Assembly (NCBI RefSeq): GCF_016918765.2
Contig: NZ_CP092104.1
Location: 1,860,001-1,924,000 of the forward strand
Length of the DNA: 64,000 bases
Direction: 5' to 3'
Source: Flagellatimonas centrodinii
GTDB lineage: Bacteria; Pseudomonadota; Gammaproteobacteria; Nevskiales; Nevskiaceae
Numbering within the stretch: position 1 is the stretch's first letter; each line of letters starts with the position of its first letter. Both the position numbers and the translations under genes were made by a program. The notes under the pieces are model-generated. The model did not search any database. It worked only from the letters and a program-made list of their open reading frames with translations, and had not been told where the DNA came from. Positions 16,197-25,725 of this stretch are shown here, one piece after another.

Positions 16197-17653
16197 ATGG
16201 CTTGGTGGTGGTGGACCAGCGTGGGGACTGGCCGGTGCAGACGCCGGGAATACAGGTGGCGACGGCGTGGGAATACCTTACGGACGAGGCGTTCACCCGT
16301 GCCCGGCGCACCCGCGTCTACAACCTGTGCCGGTCATTTTCGTACCAGAGCACCGGCTACTACGTGTCGTTGCTGGCCGGCGCTCGCGGCCATACCGCGC
16401 TGCCCGAGGTCACCACCATCCAGGACCTCAAGCTGGCCGACGGCCCGCGAATCATCAACGACGAAGTCGACGAACTGATCGAGCGGTCGCTGGCGCCGCT
16501 GGGCTCCGAGCGCTACACGCTTTATGTCTATTTCAGTCGCAGCATGGCGAAGCGCCATGAACGGTTGGCGCGGGCCTTGTTCAATCTGTTTCCGGCGCCG
16601 CTGCTGCAAGTGAGCTTTGTTTACCGCGGCGAGAGTTGGCGGGTCGAGGGGATTGACGCGATCCCCCTGGGCGAGGTGCCTGAAACCCATCACGAGTTTC
16701 TGTTTGAAGCTGCGCACGACTACTTTCAGCGCAAGCGGCCGCATCGGCCAAAGCGGGAGTCGGCCCGCTATGACCTCGCGATTCTGGTCAATGACGACGA
16801 GCAGGAGCCGCCGTCGAACGCGCGCGCGCTCAAGCTGTTCGAGCGGGCGGCGGAGGATCTCGGTTTTGAAGTCGAGTTCCTCGACAAGGGGGACTACGGC
16901 CACGTCGCCGAGTTCGATGCCCTATTCATCCGCGAAACCACCGCCGTCAATCACCACACCTACCGGTTTTCGCGCCGTGCGGCGCGCGAAGGTTTGGTGG
17001 TGGTGGACGATCCGGTTTCCATTCTGCGTGCTGCCAACAAGGTGTTTCTGGCCCAGCTGATGACCCGGCATCGCATCCCGCAGCCGGGGACGATGGTGAT
17101 CCATCGGGGCAATGTCAGCCATGTCGCCCGAGAACTGGGGTTCCCCTGCGTGCTCAAGCAGCCGGACTCGCAGTTCTCCCGCGGGGTGATCAAGGTCGAG
17201 ACCGAGGCCGAGCTGAAGCGCCAGACCCGTGAACTGCTGGAACGCTCCGACCTCATCATCGCCCAGCGGTTCGAGCCCACCGAGTATGACTGGCGGGTCG
17301 GCGTGCTCAACGGCGAGCCCCTCTACGCCTGTCGCTACTACATGGCGAAGGACCACTGGCAGGTGGTGCGGCGGGATGCCAAAGGCACCAAGCACGAGGG
17401 CATCCACGAAACCGTCGACATCGCTGACGCCCCGCCGCTGGTGGTGTCGATTGCGGTACAGGCGGCGAGAGCGGTCGGCACCGGGCTCTACGGGGTCGAC
17501 CTCAAGCAGTTCGGCAAGGTGGTCAAGGTCATCGAGGTCAATGACAACCCCAATATCGACTTCGGGGTTGAGGACCTGGTCCTGCGGGACAGCCTCTATC
17601 GCAAGGTGATGGAATATTTCATTTCCCGGCTCGAAGCCCGCACCCGGTCATGA
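16193..17653 (+). CDS. RimK-family ATP-grasp ligase with RimK-like N-terminal (RLAN) domain
   Basis: The protein has 486 residues. The N-terminal ~190 residues (from VVVDQRGDWPVQTPGIQVAT, including ARRTRVYNLCRSFSYQSTGYY) form the conserved extension found in RimK-like amidoligases. The ATP-grasp part follows: FIRETTAVNHHTYRF, CVLKQPDSQFSRGVIKV with the ATP-binding lysine, and the Mg-binding VIEVNDNPNIDFGVED near the C-terminus. Such enzymes join a carboxylate to an amine with ATP; the substrate here is unknown. The GNAT gene overlaps its stop codon (ATGA). In many genomes this family sits with GNAT and C39-like peptidase genes; no peptidase is present here. Confidence 0.85.
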   Translation: MNGLVVVDQRGDWPVQTPGIQVATAWEYLTDEAFTRARRTRVYNLCRSFSYQSTGYYVSLLAGARGHTALPEVTTIQDLKLADGPRIINDEVDELIERSLAPLGSERYTLYVYFSRSMAKRHERLARALFNLFPAPLLQVSFVYRGESWRVEGIDAIPLGEVPETHHEFLFEAAHDYFQRKRPHRPKRESARYDLAILVNDDEQEPPSNARALKLFERAAEDLGFEVEFLDKGDYGHVAEFDALFIRETTAVNHHTYRFSRRAAREGLVVVDDPVSILRAANKVFLAQLMTRHRIPQPGTMVIHRGNVSHVARELGFPCVLKQPDSQFSRGVIKVETEAELKRQTRELLERSDLIIAQRFEPTEYDWRVGVLNGEPLYACRYYMAKDHWQVVRRDAKGTKHEGIHETVDIADAPPLVVSIAVQAARAVGTGLYGVDLKQFGKVVKVIEVNDNPNIDFGVEDLVLRDSLYRKVMEYFISRLEARTRS

Positions 17654-18096
17654 ATGTCCATCTGCGGCCGGGTCGGCTCGAGGATGCTCCGGCAATGCTC
17701 AAGCTCGAAGCGCTGTTTCCCAGTGATCGCATGCCCTTGCGTAGTGTCCGCCGCTTCCTGCGCACCCCCAACGCACGGGTCTGGATCGCCGAGCGTGAGG
17801 GGCGCTGTCTGGGCAACCTGATTCTGCTGCTGCGACGGGGTGGCCGCAGCGCCCGGATCTATTCGCTGGTGGTGGCCCCCGCCGCGCGGGGTCAGGGGTT
17901 GGCCCGGCGACTGGTGCAGGCGGCCGAGACCAGTGCCGCCAGCGCCGGCCGCGACAGCATTTTCCTTGAGGTTCGGAGTGACAACCCGGCTGCGCGTCAC
18001 CTCTATGCGTCCATGGGATACCACGAATCCCGCAGACTGCCGGCCTTCTATGACGACGGCGCGGACGGACTGCGCCTGGAAAAAGTCTTGTCGTAA
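17650..18096 (+). CDS. GNAT-family N-acetyltransferase
   Basis: A 148-residue single-domain GNAT. The acetyl-CoA-binding motif A reads VVAPAARGQGLARRLVQAAE and motif B is DNPAARHLYASMGYHESRR. The C-terminus is YDDGADGLRLEKVL. It would acetylate an amine from acetyl-CoA. The 4-bp overlap with the RimK-like ligase indicates coupled production and probably the same substrate pathway, such as modification of a peptide or amino-acid product. In related clusters this domain is often fused to a C39-like peptidase; the protein here ends after the GNAT domain. Confidence 0.85.
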   Translation: MNVHLRPGRLEDAPAMLKLEALFPSDRMPLRSVRRFLRTPNARVWIAEREGRCLGNLILLLRRGGRSARIYSLVVAPAARGQGLARRLVQAAETSAASAGRDSIFLEVRSDNPAARHLYASMGYHESRRLPAFYDDGADGLRLEKVLS

Positions 18097-18123
18097 TGCC
18101 GGGCCCGCGACCTCCGGGGCTTG

Positions 18124-19398
18124 CTAGCGCCGGCGACCACCTCCGCCACCACCGCGGCGCGGGCCGCTGCTGCTGCCGGGGCGGCGGGGCGGCCGCGGTG
18201 GCCGCGGCGGGCGAATGAAGTCAGCCGGCAGCCAGGCTTCGTCGAGCGCCTGTACCGGTAGCCGGCTGCCGATGTAGGCCTCAATGGCGGGCAGGCCGTA
18301 GACCCAGGTCTCGCAGCACAGTGAAACGGCATCGCCCGCCTCACCGGCCCGCGCGGTGCGACCGATGCGGTGCACATAGTCGGCTGCATCCTGCGGCAGG
18401 TCATAGTTGATGACGTGCGAGACCGACGGGATGTGCAGGCCGCGGGCGGCAACATCGGTGGCCACCAGAATCGGCAGCTCCCCTTGTTTGAAGTTCTCCA
18501 GCAGGGTCATACGGCGGGTCTGGGCCACGTCACCGGACAGCACGGCAGACTGCAGCCCATTGGCATTGAGGCCGCGTTCCACTTCTTCGGCCACCCGTTT
18601 GGTGTTGACGAACACGATGGTGCGGAAGGGCTCGTGCTGGCGCAGCCAGCCCACCAGCAGCGGCAGCTTTTCGTCGTTGGCGACATGGATCAGGGTCTGA
18701 CGGACCCGGTCGGCCGTGACCTGCTCCGGCTCGATCTCGATCTTCTGCGGGCTGTTCATGTGCTCGTAAGCCAGTTCCAGCACGCGATGCGACAGGGTGG
18801 CCGAGAACAGATAGTTGCGGCGTAGCCCGGCTTTCGGCATGCGCCGCAACAGATAGCGGATGTCGTCGATAAAGCCGAGGTCGAACATGCGGTCGGCCTC
18901 GTCAAGTACCAGCACCTCGATGTCCTTGAGGTGATAGGTGCCCTGTTTGAGGAAATCGATGAGCCGCCCGGGGGTGCCGATCAGGATGTCGACACCCGCT
19001 TCCAGCTGTTCGCGCTGGGTTTCGTAACCGGCGCCGCCGTAACAGACCGCCAGCCGCAGGCCGCTGTCCGCGCCAATGCCTTCGGCATCCTTGAGGATCT
19101 GGATCGCCAGTTCGCGCGTGGGGGCCAGCATGATTGCGCGCGGGCTGCCGCTGTCGGCGCCTTCCTTGCGCGGTGTCTGCAGCAGGTGGTTCATCGTCGC
19201 CAGCAGGAAGGCGGCCGATTTCCCCGTGCCGGTCTGGGCCTGGCCGGCGAGGTCCTCACCGCGCAGCGCGCGCGGCAGGCAGGCGGCCTGAATCGGCGTG
19301 CAGTGGGTGAATCCGAGGCGGTCGAGGCCTGTTTGCAGGGTGGGGTGAAGGGAGAGCTGGTCGAAGCGCAGCTCGGACAGATGGTCGGGTTGGGTCAT
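18124..19398 (-). CDS. rhlB: DEAD-box ATP-dependent RNA helicase (RhlB-like)
   Basis: The protein has 424 residues. The helicase motifs are in order: Q motif [13 protein letters not shown], Walker [37 protein letters not shown], and [11 protein letters not shown]. The C-terminus is a basic Arg/Pro/Gly tail ([13 protein letters not shown]... ending in a Gly-rich [11 protein letters not shown]), typical of RNA contacts. In E. coli RhlB is the RNase E degradosome helicase and rhlB is divergent from trxA-rho, exactly the arrangement here, which supports the RhlB assignment over other DEAD-box paralogues. Confidence 0.88.
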   Translation of the reverse strand: MTQPDHLSELRFDQLSLHPTLQTGLDRLGFTHCTPIQAACLPRALRGEDLAGQAQTGTGKSAAFLLATMNHLLQTPRKEGADSGSPRAIMLAPTRELAIQILKDAEGIGADSGLRLAVCYGGAGYETQREQLEAGVDILIGTPGRLIDFLKQGTYHLKDIEVLVLDEADRMFDLGFIDDIRYLLRRMPKAGLRRNYLFSATLSHRVLELAYEHMNSPQKIEIEPEQVTADRVRQTLIHVANDEKLPLLVGWLRQHEPFRTIVFVNTKRVAEEVERGLNANGLQSAVLSGDVAQTRRMTLLENFKQGELPILVATDVAARGLHIPSVSHVINYDLPQDAADYVHRIGRTARAGEAGDAVSLCCETWVYGLPAIEAYIGSRLPVQALDEAWLPADFIRPPRPPRPPRRPGSSSGPRRGGGGGGRRR

Positions 19399-19521
19399 GG
19401 ATGCCTGCGGTTATCTTTCGGGGCCGGCTTGCATCCGGCGGGGACTTCGGCTCAAATAGCGGGAACGCCCATGCGTCCGCGCGGTTTTCTGCGCCTTCCG
19501 TCGCACCGCGGCAATCCGGCG

Positions 19522-19545
19522 TTGCTTTCGTCTTAGAACAAGCAA
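19522..19545. promoter_or_regulatory. Inverted repeat in the rhlB-trxA intergenic region
   Basis: TTGCTT at 19522-19527 is repeated inversely as AAGCAA at 19540-19545 in a somewhat AT-richer part of the 254-bp divergent spacer. It could be a regulator site or just paired promoter hexamers (TTGCTT facing both ways). No convincing -10 partner was found. The rest of the spacer shows no other clear element except GAGGG upstream of trxA. Confidence 0.25.
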
Positions 19546-19652
19546 TCCTAACGTTTTCAGGTTTTGGTTTGCACGCTTGTGCGCGTGCGGACCGCCCCCA
19601 TCCTCCCATTCCTGCGCGAATCCCCGCGCGATTTCCGAACGAGGGCTATCCC

Positions 19653-19988
19653 ATGAGCGAGCACATCTCCGCAGTGACCGACGCCACCTTTGAACAAGAG
19701 GTGCTGCAGGCCTCCACACCGGTTCTGGTGGACTTCTGGGCCGAATGGTGCGGCCCCTGCCGCATGGTGGCCCCCATTCTTGAGCAGGTGGCCGGGGAGC
19801 AGGTCGGCAAGCTCAAGGTGGTCAAGCTCAATGTCGACGAGAACCCGGAAACCCCGGCCAAGTTCGGCATTCGCGGGATCCCCACCTTGTTGATGTTCAA
19901 GGGTGGCGAAGTCGCCGCCACGCAGGTGGGCGCGGTCGCCAAGGCCCAGCTCACCGCTTTCGTCAATCCACATCTCAGTGTTGCCTAA
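19653..19988 (+). CDS. trxA: Thioredoxin 1
   Basis: A 111-residue thioredoxin with the active site WCGPC (Cys33 and Cys36), the preceding VLVDFWAEW strand, and the cis-proline loop GIRGIPTLLMFKGGE. It reduces protein disulfides in the cytoplasm. The start is the ATG with GAGGG 7-8 nt upstream. It is followed after 3 bp by rho, the same pairing as in E. coli. Confidence 0.96.
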   Translation: MSEHISAVTDATFEQEVLQASTPVLVDFWAEWCGPCRMVAPILEQVAGEQVGKLKVVKLNVDENPETPAKFGIRGIPTLLMFKGGEVAATQVGAVAKAQLTAFVNPHLSVA

Positions 19989-19991
19989 CGC

Positions 19992-21440
19992 ATGAAACAA
20001 CGTCGCCGTCATTCGCGAGGCCGCAAGGGCCCGAACAACAACAATCAGGGCCCCGGTGCCGATCTCGACCTCAGCGGCCTCCCGGAGGACATCGACGAGG
20101 AAGAGGAAACCGAGGCGCCGGCCGTCGACGAGAACGGTAATCCGATCCCGGCGGGCGCGCCTCGGCCGCCCCCCGAGATCATCAAGGTGGTCGACCTCAA
20201 GCGGATGACCGCCGCGGAGCTGCTGGCCCGTGCCGAAGCCCAAGGGCTGGAAAACATCGCCCGGGTCAAGAAGCAGGACCTGCTCGTGCAGATTCTGCGG
20301 GCGGCCGCGAAGAAGGGCGCCCACATCTTCATCGAGGGCGTGCTGGAGATCATGTCGGATGGCTACGGCTTTCTCCGCGGACCTGACAGCTCTTACCTGG
20401 CCGGCCCGGATGACGTCTACCTGTCGCCTTCGCAGATTCGTCGTTTCAGCCTGCGCACCGGTGACACCATCAGTGGCCGCGTGCGTTCGCCGAAGGACAA
20501 CGAGCGCTACTTCGCGCTGCTCAAGGTCGACACCATCAACTTCGAGGCGCCCGAGGTATCACGCCGCAAGGTCAGCTTCGAGAATCTGACACCGCTGTTT
20601 GCCAATGAGCAGTTCAAGCTGGAGCGCGGTACGGGGTCGTCGGAGGACATCACCGCCCGCATCGTCGACCTGGTGGCGCCCATCGGCAAGGGCCAGCGTG
20701 GCCTGATCGTCAGCCCGCCCAAGGCCGGCAAGACCATGTTGATGCAGAACGTGGCGCAGTCGATCGCGACCAACTACCCGGATGTCTATCTCATCATCCT
20801 GCTGGTCGACGAACGGCCGGAAGAAGTGACCGACATGCAGCGCACCGTGCGTGCGGAGGTGATTTCGTCGACCTTCGACGAGCCTGCCACCCGCCATGTC
20901 CAGGTCGCCGAAATGGTCATCGAGAAGGCCAAGCGGCTGGTTGAGCACAAGCGCGACGTGGTGATTCTGCTGGACTCCATCACCCGTCTGGCACGCGCCT
21001 ACAACACGGTGCAGCCCAGCTCCGGCAAGGTGCTCACCGGTGGCGTCGACGCCAACGCGCTGCAGAAGCCCAAGCGCTTCTTCGGCGCCGCGCGCAATGT
21101 CGAGGAAGGTGGCAGCCTCACCATCGTCGCCACCGCGCTGGTCGAGACCGGCTCGAAGATGGACGAGGTGATCTACGAAGAATTCAAGGGCACCGGCAAC
21201 ATGGAGCTCCACCTGGAGCGCCGGATCGCCGAGAAGCGGGTGTTCCCGGCCATCAACATCAACCGCTCCGGTACCCGCCGCGAAGAGTTGATGATGGACC
21301 CGCAGGATCTCAACAAGATGTGGATCCTGCGCAAGGTGGTCCACGAAATGGACGAGATCGGTGCGATGGAAATGCTCATCGACCGTATCAAGGGTACCAA
21401 GAGCAACGCCGCCTTCTTCGACGCGATGAAGCGCAACTGA
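19992..21440 (+). CDS. rho: Transcription termination factor Rho
   Basis: The protein has 482 residues. It has the N-terminal RNA-binding domain ([20 protein letters not shown], then [15 protein letters not shown]), Walker [13 protein letters not shown], the Walker B region [17 protein letters not shown], and the C-terminal secondary RNA-site segment [17 protein letters not shown]. The hexameric helicase ends transcription on unstructured C-rich RNA. Compared with E. coli Rho (419) there is an N-terminal extension of about 60 residues: a basic [10 protein letters not shown] patch, an Asn-rich run and an acidic [10 protein letters not shown] stretch, probably disordered. Confidence 0.97.
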   Translation: MKQRRRHSRGRKGPNNNNQGPGADLDLSGLPEDIDEEEETEAPAVDENGNPIPAGAPRPPPEIIKVVDLKRMTAAELLARAEAQGLENIARVKKQDLLVQILRAAAKKGAHIFIEGVLEIMSDGYGFLRGPDSSYLAGPDDVYLSPSQIRRFSLRTGDTISGRVRSPKDNERYFALLKVDTINFEAPEVSRRKVSFENLTPLFANEQFKLERGTGSSEDITARIVDLVAPIGKGQRGLIVSPPKAGKTMLMQNVAQSIATNYPDVYLIILLVDERPEEVTDMQRTVRAEVISSTFDEPATRHVQVAEMVIEKAKRLVEHKRDVVILLDSITRLARAYNTVQPSSGKVLTGGVDANALQKPKRFFGAARNVEEGGSLTIVATALVETGSKMDEVIYEEFKGTGNMELHLERRIAEKRVFPAININRSGTRREELMMDPQDLNKMWILRKVVHEMDEIGAMEMLIDRIKGTKSNAAFFDAMKRN

Positions 21441-21449
21441 TGACCGCCG

Positions 21450-21480
21450 CCCCCTGCCGGCGGTCACCGCCGGCAGGGGG
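21450..21480. terminator. Strong hairpin terminator after rho
   Basis: A perfect 14-bp stem, CCCCCTGCCGGCGG pairing with CCGCCGGCAGGGGG, closes a 3-nt loop (TCA). It lies 10 bp after the rho stop and 13 bp before the convergent dienelactone hydrolase stop, so it could act in both directions. It has no T-tract on either side, so it may work as an RNA 3'-end barrier or with Rho rather than as a textbook intrinsic terminator. Confidence 0.7.
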
Positions 21481-21492
21481 CCTGAGGCAGGC

Positions 21493-22209
21493 TTAGCCGA
21501 GCACCTCCGCGAGGAAGGCGTCACAGGTCGCGATCGACCGTCGTTCGGCGTCCGTGTGGTGCTTGGCACCGATATCGGGGACATTGGTTCCCGGCACCGC
21601 GAAGGCGTGCTTGGCGCCCCCATAGAGGTGCAGCTGCCAGTCACAGCCGGCGGCATCCAGTTCCGCCCGCAGCGCCACCACGTCTTCCATCGGTGCCAGT
21701 GGATCGTCGGCGCCGTGCAGCACCAGAACCTTGGCGCCGATCGGGTGGGCGGCCAGTCCGGAGGGCTTGAGCAGCCCGTGGAAGCTCACCACACCGCGCA
21801 CGTCGGCGCCGCTGCGGGCCAGGTCGAGTGCGCACAGGCCGCCGAAGCAGAAGCCTATGGCCGCCACCCGCGTGGCATCGGCCTGCGGCAGCCCGCAGGC
21901 GGTGTTCAGGGCCGCCAGCATGCGGCTACGAACCCGCTTGCGATCCTCCATGAAGGGGCCCATCAGGGCGCTGTTTTCCTCGATACTGTTGCCGCGGACG
22001 CCCTTGCCGTACATGTCGAGTGCAAAGCCGAGATAGCCCGCCGCCGCCAGGCGCCGGGCATGGTCTTCGACGAAACCGTCACGACCGCCCCATTGGTGGC
22101 CGATGAGCACCACCGGGCGGGGGCCTGCGGTTTGGTCATTGAAGGCGACGAAGGCCTCCAGGGCGACGTCGCCGTCGCGATAGTCGAGGGTTTGCGTCTG
22201 GATGCTCAT
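21493..22209 (-). CDS. Dienelactone hydrolase-family protein
   Basis: A 238-residue alpha/beta hydrolase. The nucleophile elbow is GFCFGGLCALD (Cys nucleophile, as in dienelactone hydrolase). The acid lies in LHGADDPLAPMED and the histidine in GGAKHAFAVPG. Classical members open dienelactones in chloroaromatic breakdown, but many proteins of this family have other or unknown ester substrates and no catabolic genes adjoin it here. I chose the ATG giving MSIQTQTLDY, with AGGAG about 6 nt upstream; the longer in-frame extension overlaps mtnB. Confidence 0.88.
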   Translation of the reverse strand: MSIQTQTLDYRDGDVALEAFVAFNDQTAGPRPVVLIGHQWGGRDGFVEDHARRLAAAGYLGFALDMYGKGVRGNSIEENSALMGPFMEDRKRVRSRMLAALNTACGLPQADATRVAAIGFCFGGLCALDLARSGADVRGVVSFHGLLKPSGLAAHPIGAKVLVLHGADDPLAPMEDVVALRAELDAAGCDWQLHLYGGAKHAFAVPGTNVPDIGAKHHTDAERRSIATCDAFLAEVLG

Positions 22210-22291
22210 GCGAATCTCCTGTGCAAGGTGGGAGCGTGTGCGAACGCGCAGGATAGGCGTATCGACCGTGTCTCTGCAGTTGAACACGTCA

Positions 22292-22320
22292 TTGAAGCGC
22301 CACATGGGGTGACGTAGAGT
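22292..22320 (+). promoter_or_regulatory. Candidate promoter of the mtnBDC operon
   Basis: TTGAAG and TAGAGT are separated by 17 bp. The -10 ends 9 bp before the mtnB ATG, so the transcript would have almost no leader. This is a modest match to consensus and is offered only because position and spacing fit. Confidence 0.3.
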
Positions 22321-22329
22321 GCCAGCCCG

Positions 22330-22956
22330 ATGAAACACGACCCTGCAACAGCCGCTGCCATGGCCACTGGCATTCGGGCCATGATCGAGGCCGGCCGCCT
22401 GTTCCATCAGCGAGGCTGGGTGCCGGCCACCGGCGGCAACTTTTCCCAGCGGCTGGATGACCAGCACATGGTGATCACGGCGTCCGGCGGCCACAAGGGC
22501 GAGCTGACCGAAGACCAGTTTCTGGTCGCCGACCTTGAGGGGCGGCCCCTGGAACCCGGGCGCCGGACTTCCTACGAGACCGGCCTGCACCTGCAGTTGT
22601 ATCGCAGCGGCTTGCCGGGCATCGGGGCTGTACTGCACACCCATTCCATCGCCAACACGGTGCTGTCGCGCCGGTTCGATCGCATCACCCTGCAGGGCTA
22701 TGAGCTGCAGAAGGTGTTGCCGGGGCGCCCCGACCCCTCGCAGACGGTCCACCTGCCGGTGTTCGAGAACGACCAGGACATCGCGCGGCTGGCGGCACGG
22801 GTGGATAGGGCACTCAAGGCCACGCCGGAAACGCCGGCCTATCTCATTGCCGGCCATGGGCTCTACGCCTGGGGGGAATCGGTGGCCGCCGCACGCCACG
22901 CCGTCGAGGCCCTCGAATTCATGCTTGCCTGTCATCTGGAGGAACAGACACGATGA
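22330..22956 (+). CDS. mtnB: Methylthioribulose-1-phosphate dehydratase
   Basis: A 208-residue class II aldolase-fold enzyme. Zinc-site segments are visible as HTHSIANTVLSRRF and IAGHGLYAWGES, with PATGGNFSQRL near the N-terminus. It dehydrates 5-methylthioribulose-1-phosphate in the methionine salvage pathway. It is the first gene of a three-gene operon with mtnD and mtnC, overlapping mtnD by 4 bp. The first-step enzymes (MtnN/MtnK or MtnP, and MtnA) are not in this window. Confidence 0.93.
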   Translation: MKHDPATAAAMATGIRAMIEAGRLFHQRGWVPATGGNFSQRLDDQHMVITASGGHKGELTEDQFLVADLEGRPLEPGRRTSYETGLHLQLYRSGLPGIGAVLHTHSIANTVLSRRFDRITLQGYELQKVLPGRPDPSQTVHLPVFENDQDIARLAARVDRALKATPETPAYLIAGHGLYAWGESVAAARHAVEALEFMLACHLEEQTR

Positions 22957-23507
22957 CCCAGCTCACCATCACCCCCGACCATGCCCCCGACCAGGTGCTG
23001 CTGCAGACCGGGGATTTCGACATCATCCAGCGCGAGCTGGCCGCCATCGGCGTGCCGCTGGCGCGCTGGCGCGCGGACGCCAAGCTGGCAGCGGATGCCG
23101 CGCCGGAGATCGTCCTCGAGGCGTATGCGGACTCGGTTGCTGCGCTCAATGCCCGCTATGGGTTTCAGTCGGTGGATGTCGTGGCGATGTATCCGGACCA
23201 TCCCGACGTGGCCACGGCACGGCAGAAATTTCTGGCCGAACACACCCACGACGATTTCGAGATCCGCTTCTTCGTCGACGGTGCGGGCGTGTTCTACATC
23301 CGCAAGGCCGGCAAGGTCTACACGACGTTGTGCACGGCGGGCGATCTGATCGAACTGCCCGCCAACACCACCCATTGGTTTGACATGGGTCCGAAGCCGC
23401 TGTTCAAGGCCATCCGTTTCTTCACCCAGCCCGACGGCTGGGTGGGTCATTTCACCGGCGACCCCATCGCCAGCCGCTTTCCCGCCTATGCAGGGGCAGC
23501 GGCGTGA
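22953..23507 (+). CDS. mtnD: Acireductone dioxygenase
   Basis: A 184-residue cupin. The metal-binding motif HTHDDFEIRFFVDGAG gives His, His and Glu ligands, and the fourth ligand is in PANTTHWFDMG. With Fe2+ it cleaves acireductone to formate and 4-methylthio-2-oxobutanoate, the methionine precursor; with Ni2+ the family makes an off-pathway product. Translationally coupled to mtnB and 10 bp before mtnC. Confidence 0.95.
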   Translation: MTQLTITPDHAPDQVLLQTGDFDIIQRELAAIGVPLARWRADAKLAADAAPEIVLEAYADSVAALNARYGFQSVDVVAMYPDHPDVATARQKFLAEHTHDDFEIRFFVDGAGVFYIRKAGKVYTTLCTAGDLIELPANTTHWFDMGPKPLFKAIRFFTQPDGWVGHFTGDPIASRFPAYAGAAA

Positions 23508-23517
23508 GGGCACAACG

Positions 23518-24195
23518 ATGATCCGGGTCGTCTTGGTCGATATAGAAGGCACCACGTCTTCAATCAACTTCGTCCACCAAACCCTGTTTCCCTATGCCCG
23601 CCAGCATCTGCGGGCGTTCCTGCGCGCCCATGCCGACGAAGCCGAGGTCCACCGCCAGCTGGATGAAGTCGAACGGCTCGAGAATCGCGAGCTGTCGCTA
23701 CAGGATGCCGCCGACGTCCTGGAACGCTGGATTGACGAAGATCGCAAGGTGACGCCGCTGAAGGCCCTGCAGGGCATGATCTGGGCCGAGGGCTACCGCC
23801 AGGGCGAGCTGCAGGGGCATGTCTACGACGACACCCCGGAAGCCCTGCGTGCCTGGAAGGCCAGCGGCCGCGCGCTCTACGTGTACTCGTCGGGCTCGGT
23901 GGAGGCGCAGAAGCTGATCTTCGGGCACACCGCGGTGGGCGACCTCACGCCGCTGTTCTCGGGCTACTTCGATACCCGGGTCGGCGGCAAGCGCGAGGCG
24001 GAGAGTTATCGGCAGATCCTCAAGACCCTGCAGTGCCCGCCGGCAGCGGTATTGTTTCTCTCCGATGTTGGCGAAGAACTCGATGCGGCACGTGCGGCCG
24101 GGCTGAAGACTTGCCAGGTGATCCGCGACGACAGCACCGTGCCGACGGCGGATCACCCGCAGGTCCCCGACCTGCTGGCGGTCAGGCTCGACTGA
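23518..24195 (+). CDS. mtnC: Enolase-phosphatase E1
   Basis: A 225-residue HAD-family enzyme. The first motif is VLVDIEGTTSSINFVHQ (the DxE variant typical of MtnC), the second YVYSSGSVEAQKL, and the last FLSDVGEELDAARAAG. It enolises and dephosphorylates diketo-methylthiopentyl-1-phosphate to acireductone, the substrate of MtnD. I chose the ATG 10 bp after mtnD; an upstream in-frame ATG lies within mtnD. Confidence 0.95.
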   Translation: MIRVVLVDIEGTTSSINFVHQTLFPYARQHLRAFLRAHADEAEVHRQLDEVERLENRELSLQDAADVLERWIDEDRKVTPLKALQGMIWAEGYRQGELQGHVYDDTPEALRAWKASGRALYVYSSGSVEAQKLIFGHTAVGDLTPLFSGYFDTRVGGKREAESYRQILKTLQCPPAAVLFLSDVGEELDAARAAGLKTCQVIRDDSTVPTADHPQVPDLLAVRLD

Positions 24196-24214
24196 AGGCG
24201 GGCGAGCGCGCGCC

Positions 24215-25018
<804 letters not shown>

Positions 25019-25038
25019 GGGACAGTTCACCGATCGGA

Positions 25039-25725
25039 ATGGAAGGGGGCGGTAGTGTAGGCGATGCCCGCATCGACTGGTCCCGCGTGGATCTGGTGAT
25101 CCTCGACATGGATGGCACGGTGCTCGACCTCGCCTACGACAACTACTTCTGGCAAACCTTCTTGCCACAACGCTACGCCGCCCTGCATGGTCTGGACGAA
25201 GGAGGCGCGCGGGCCCGTCTGGAACCGCTGTTCACCTCGACTGCGCATACCCTGCCGTGGTACTGCACCGATTTCTGGAGTGCCCAGACCGGTCTCGACA
25301 TGGCATCGCTGAAGCACGAGATCCGGCATCGCATCGCGCCGTTGCCGGGGGCCGAAGATTTCCTTCACCGGGTTCGTCACAGCGGTCGCGGCCTCTGGCT
25401 TGCCACCAACGCCCACCGTGATTCCTGGCAGCTCAAGCTGCGGCATACCGGCCTCCGCGACCACTTCGATACAGTGGTCTGCTCGCATGATTTCGGTGCG
25501 CCCAAGGAAGACCAGGACTTCTGGCAACGGTTTCGGCAGGCGCACCCTTTCGATCCGGAACGTGCGCTGTTCGTCGACGATTCGCGGCCGGTGCTGGATG
25601 CGGCCCGGCTGTTTGGCATCGGTCAGGTGGTGGCGATCCGCCACCCGGACCGCAGCACCGCACCGCGGCCGGTCCCCGGGCACGCCAGTATCGACGCGCT
25701 CGCGGCGCTCAATCCGCCGGATTAG
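25039..25725 (+). CDS. yrfG: GMP/IMP nucleotidase YrfG (HAD family)
   Basis: The protein has about 228 residues. It matches E. coli YrfG over its length: WSRVDLVILDMDGTVLDLAYDNYFW (motif I), LATNAHRDSWQLKLRHTGL (motif II) and FGAPKEDQ...LFVDDSRPVLDAA (motifs III and IV). It dephosphorylates GMP and IMP. The start is uncertain: an ATG at 25012 would overlap the divergent cysQ. The 3' end overlaps the convergent DUF3080 gene by 17 bp. Confidence 0.9.
   Translation: MEGGGSVGDARIDWSRVDLVILDMDGTVLDLAYDNYFWQTFLPQRYAALHGLDEGGARARLEPLFTSTAHTLPWYCTDFWSAQTGLDMASLKHEIRHRIAPLPGAEDFLHRVRHSGRGLWLATNAHRDSWQLKLRHTGLRDHFDTVVCSHDFGAPKEDQDFWQRFRQAHPFDPERALFVDDSRPVLDAARLFGIGQVVAIRHPDRSTAPRPVPGHASIDALAALNPPD
25054..25059 (-). 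promoter_or_regulatory. Candidate -10 element (TACACT) for cysQ
   Basis: TACACT on the minus strand, 35 bp upstream of the cysQ GTG, predicts a leader of about 30 nt. It lies within the first codons of yrfG and repeats the GCC-TACACT/TACAAT form seen at other candidate promoters in this window. No -35 match was found. Confidence 0.3.
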
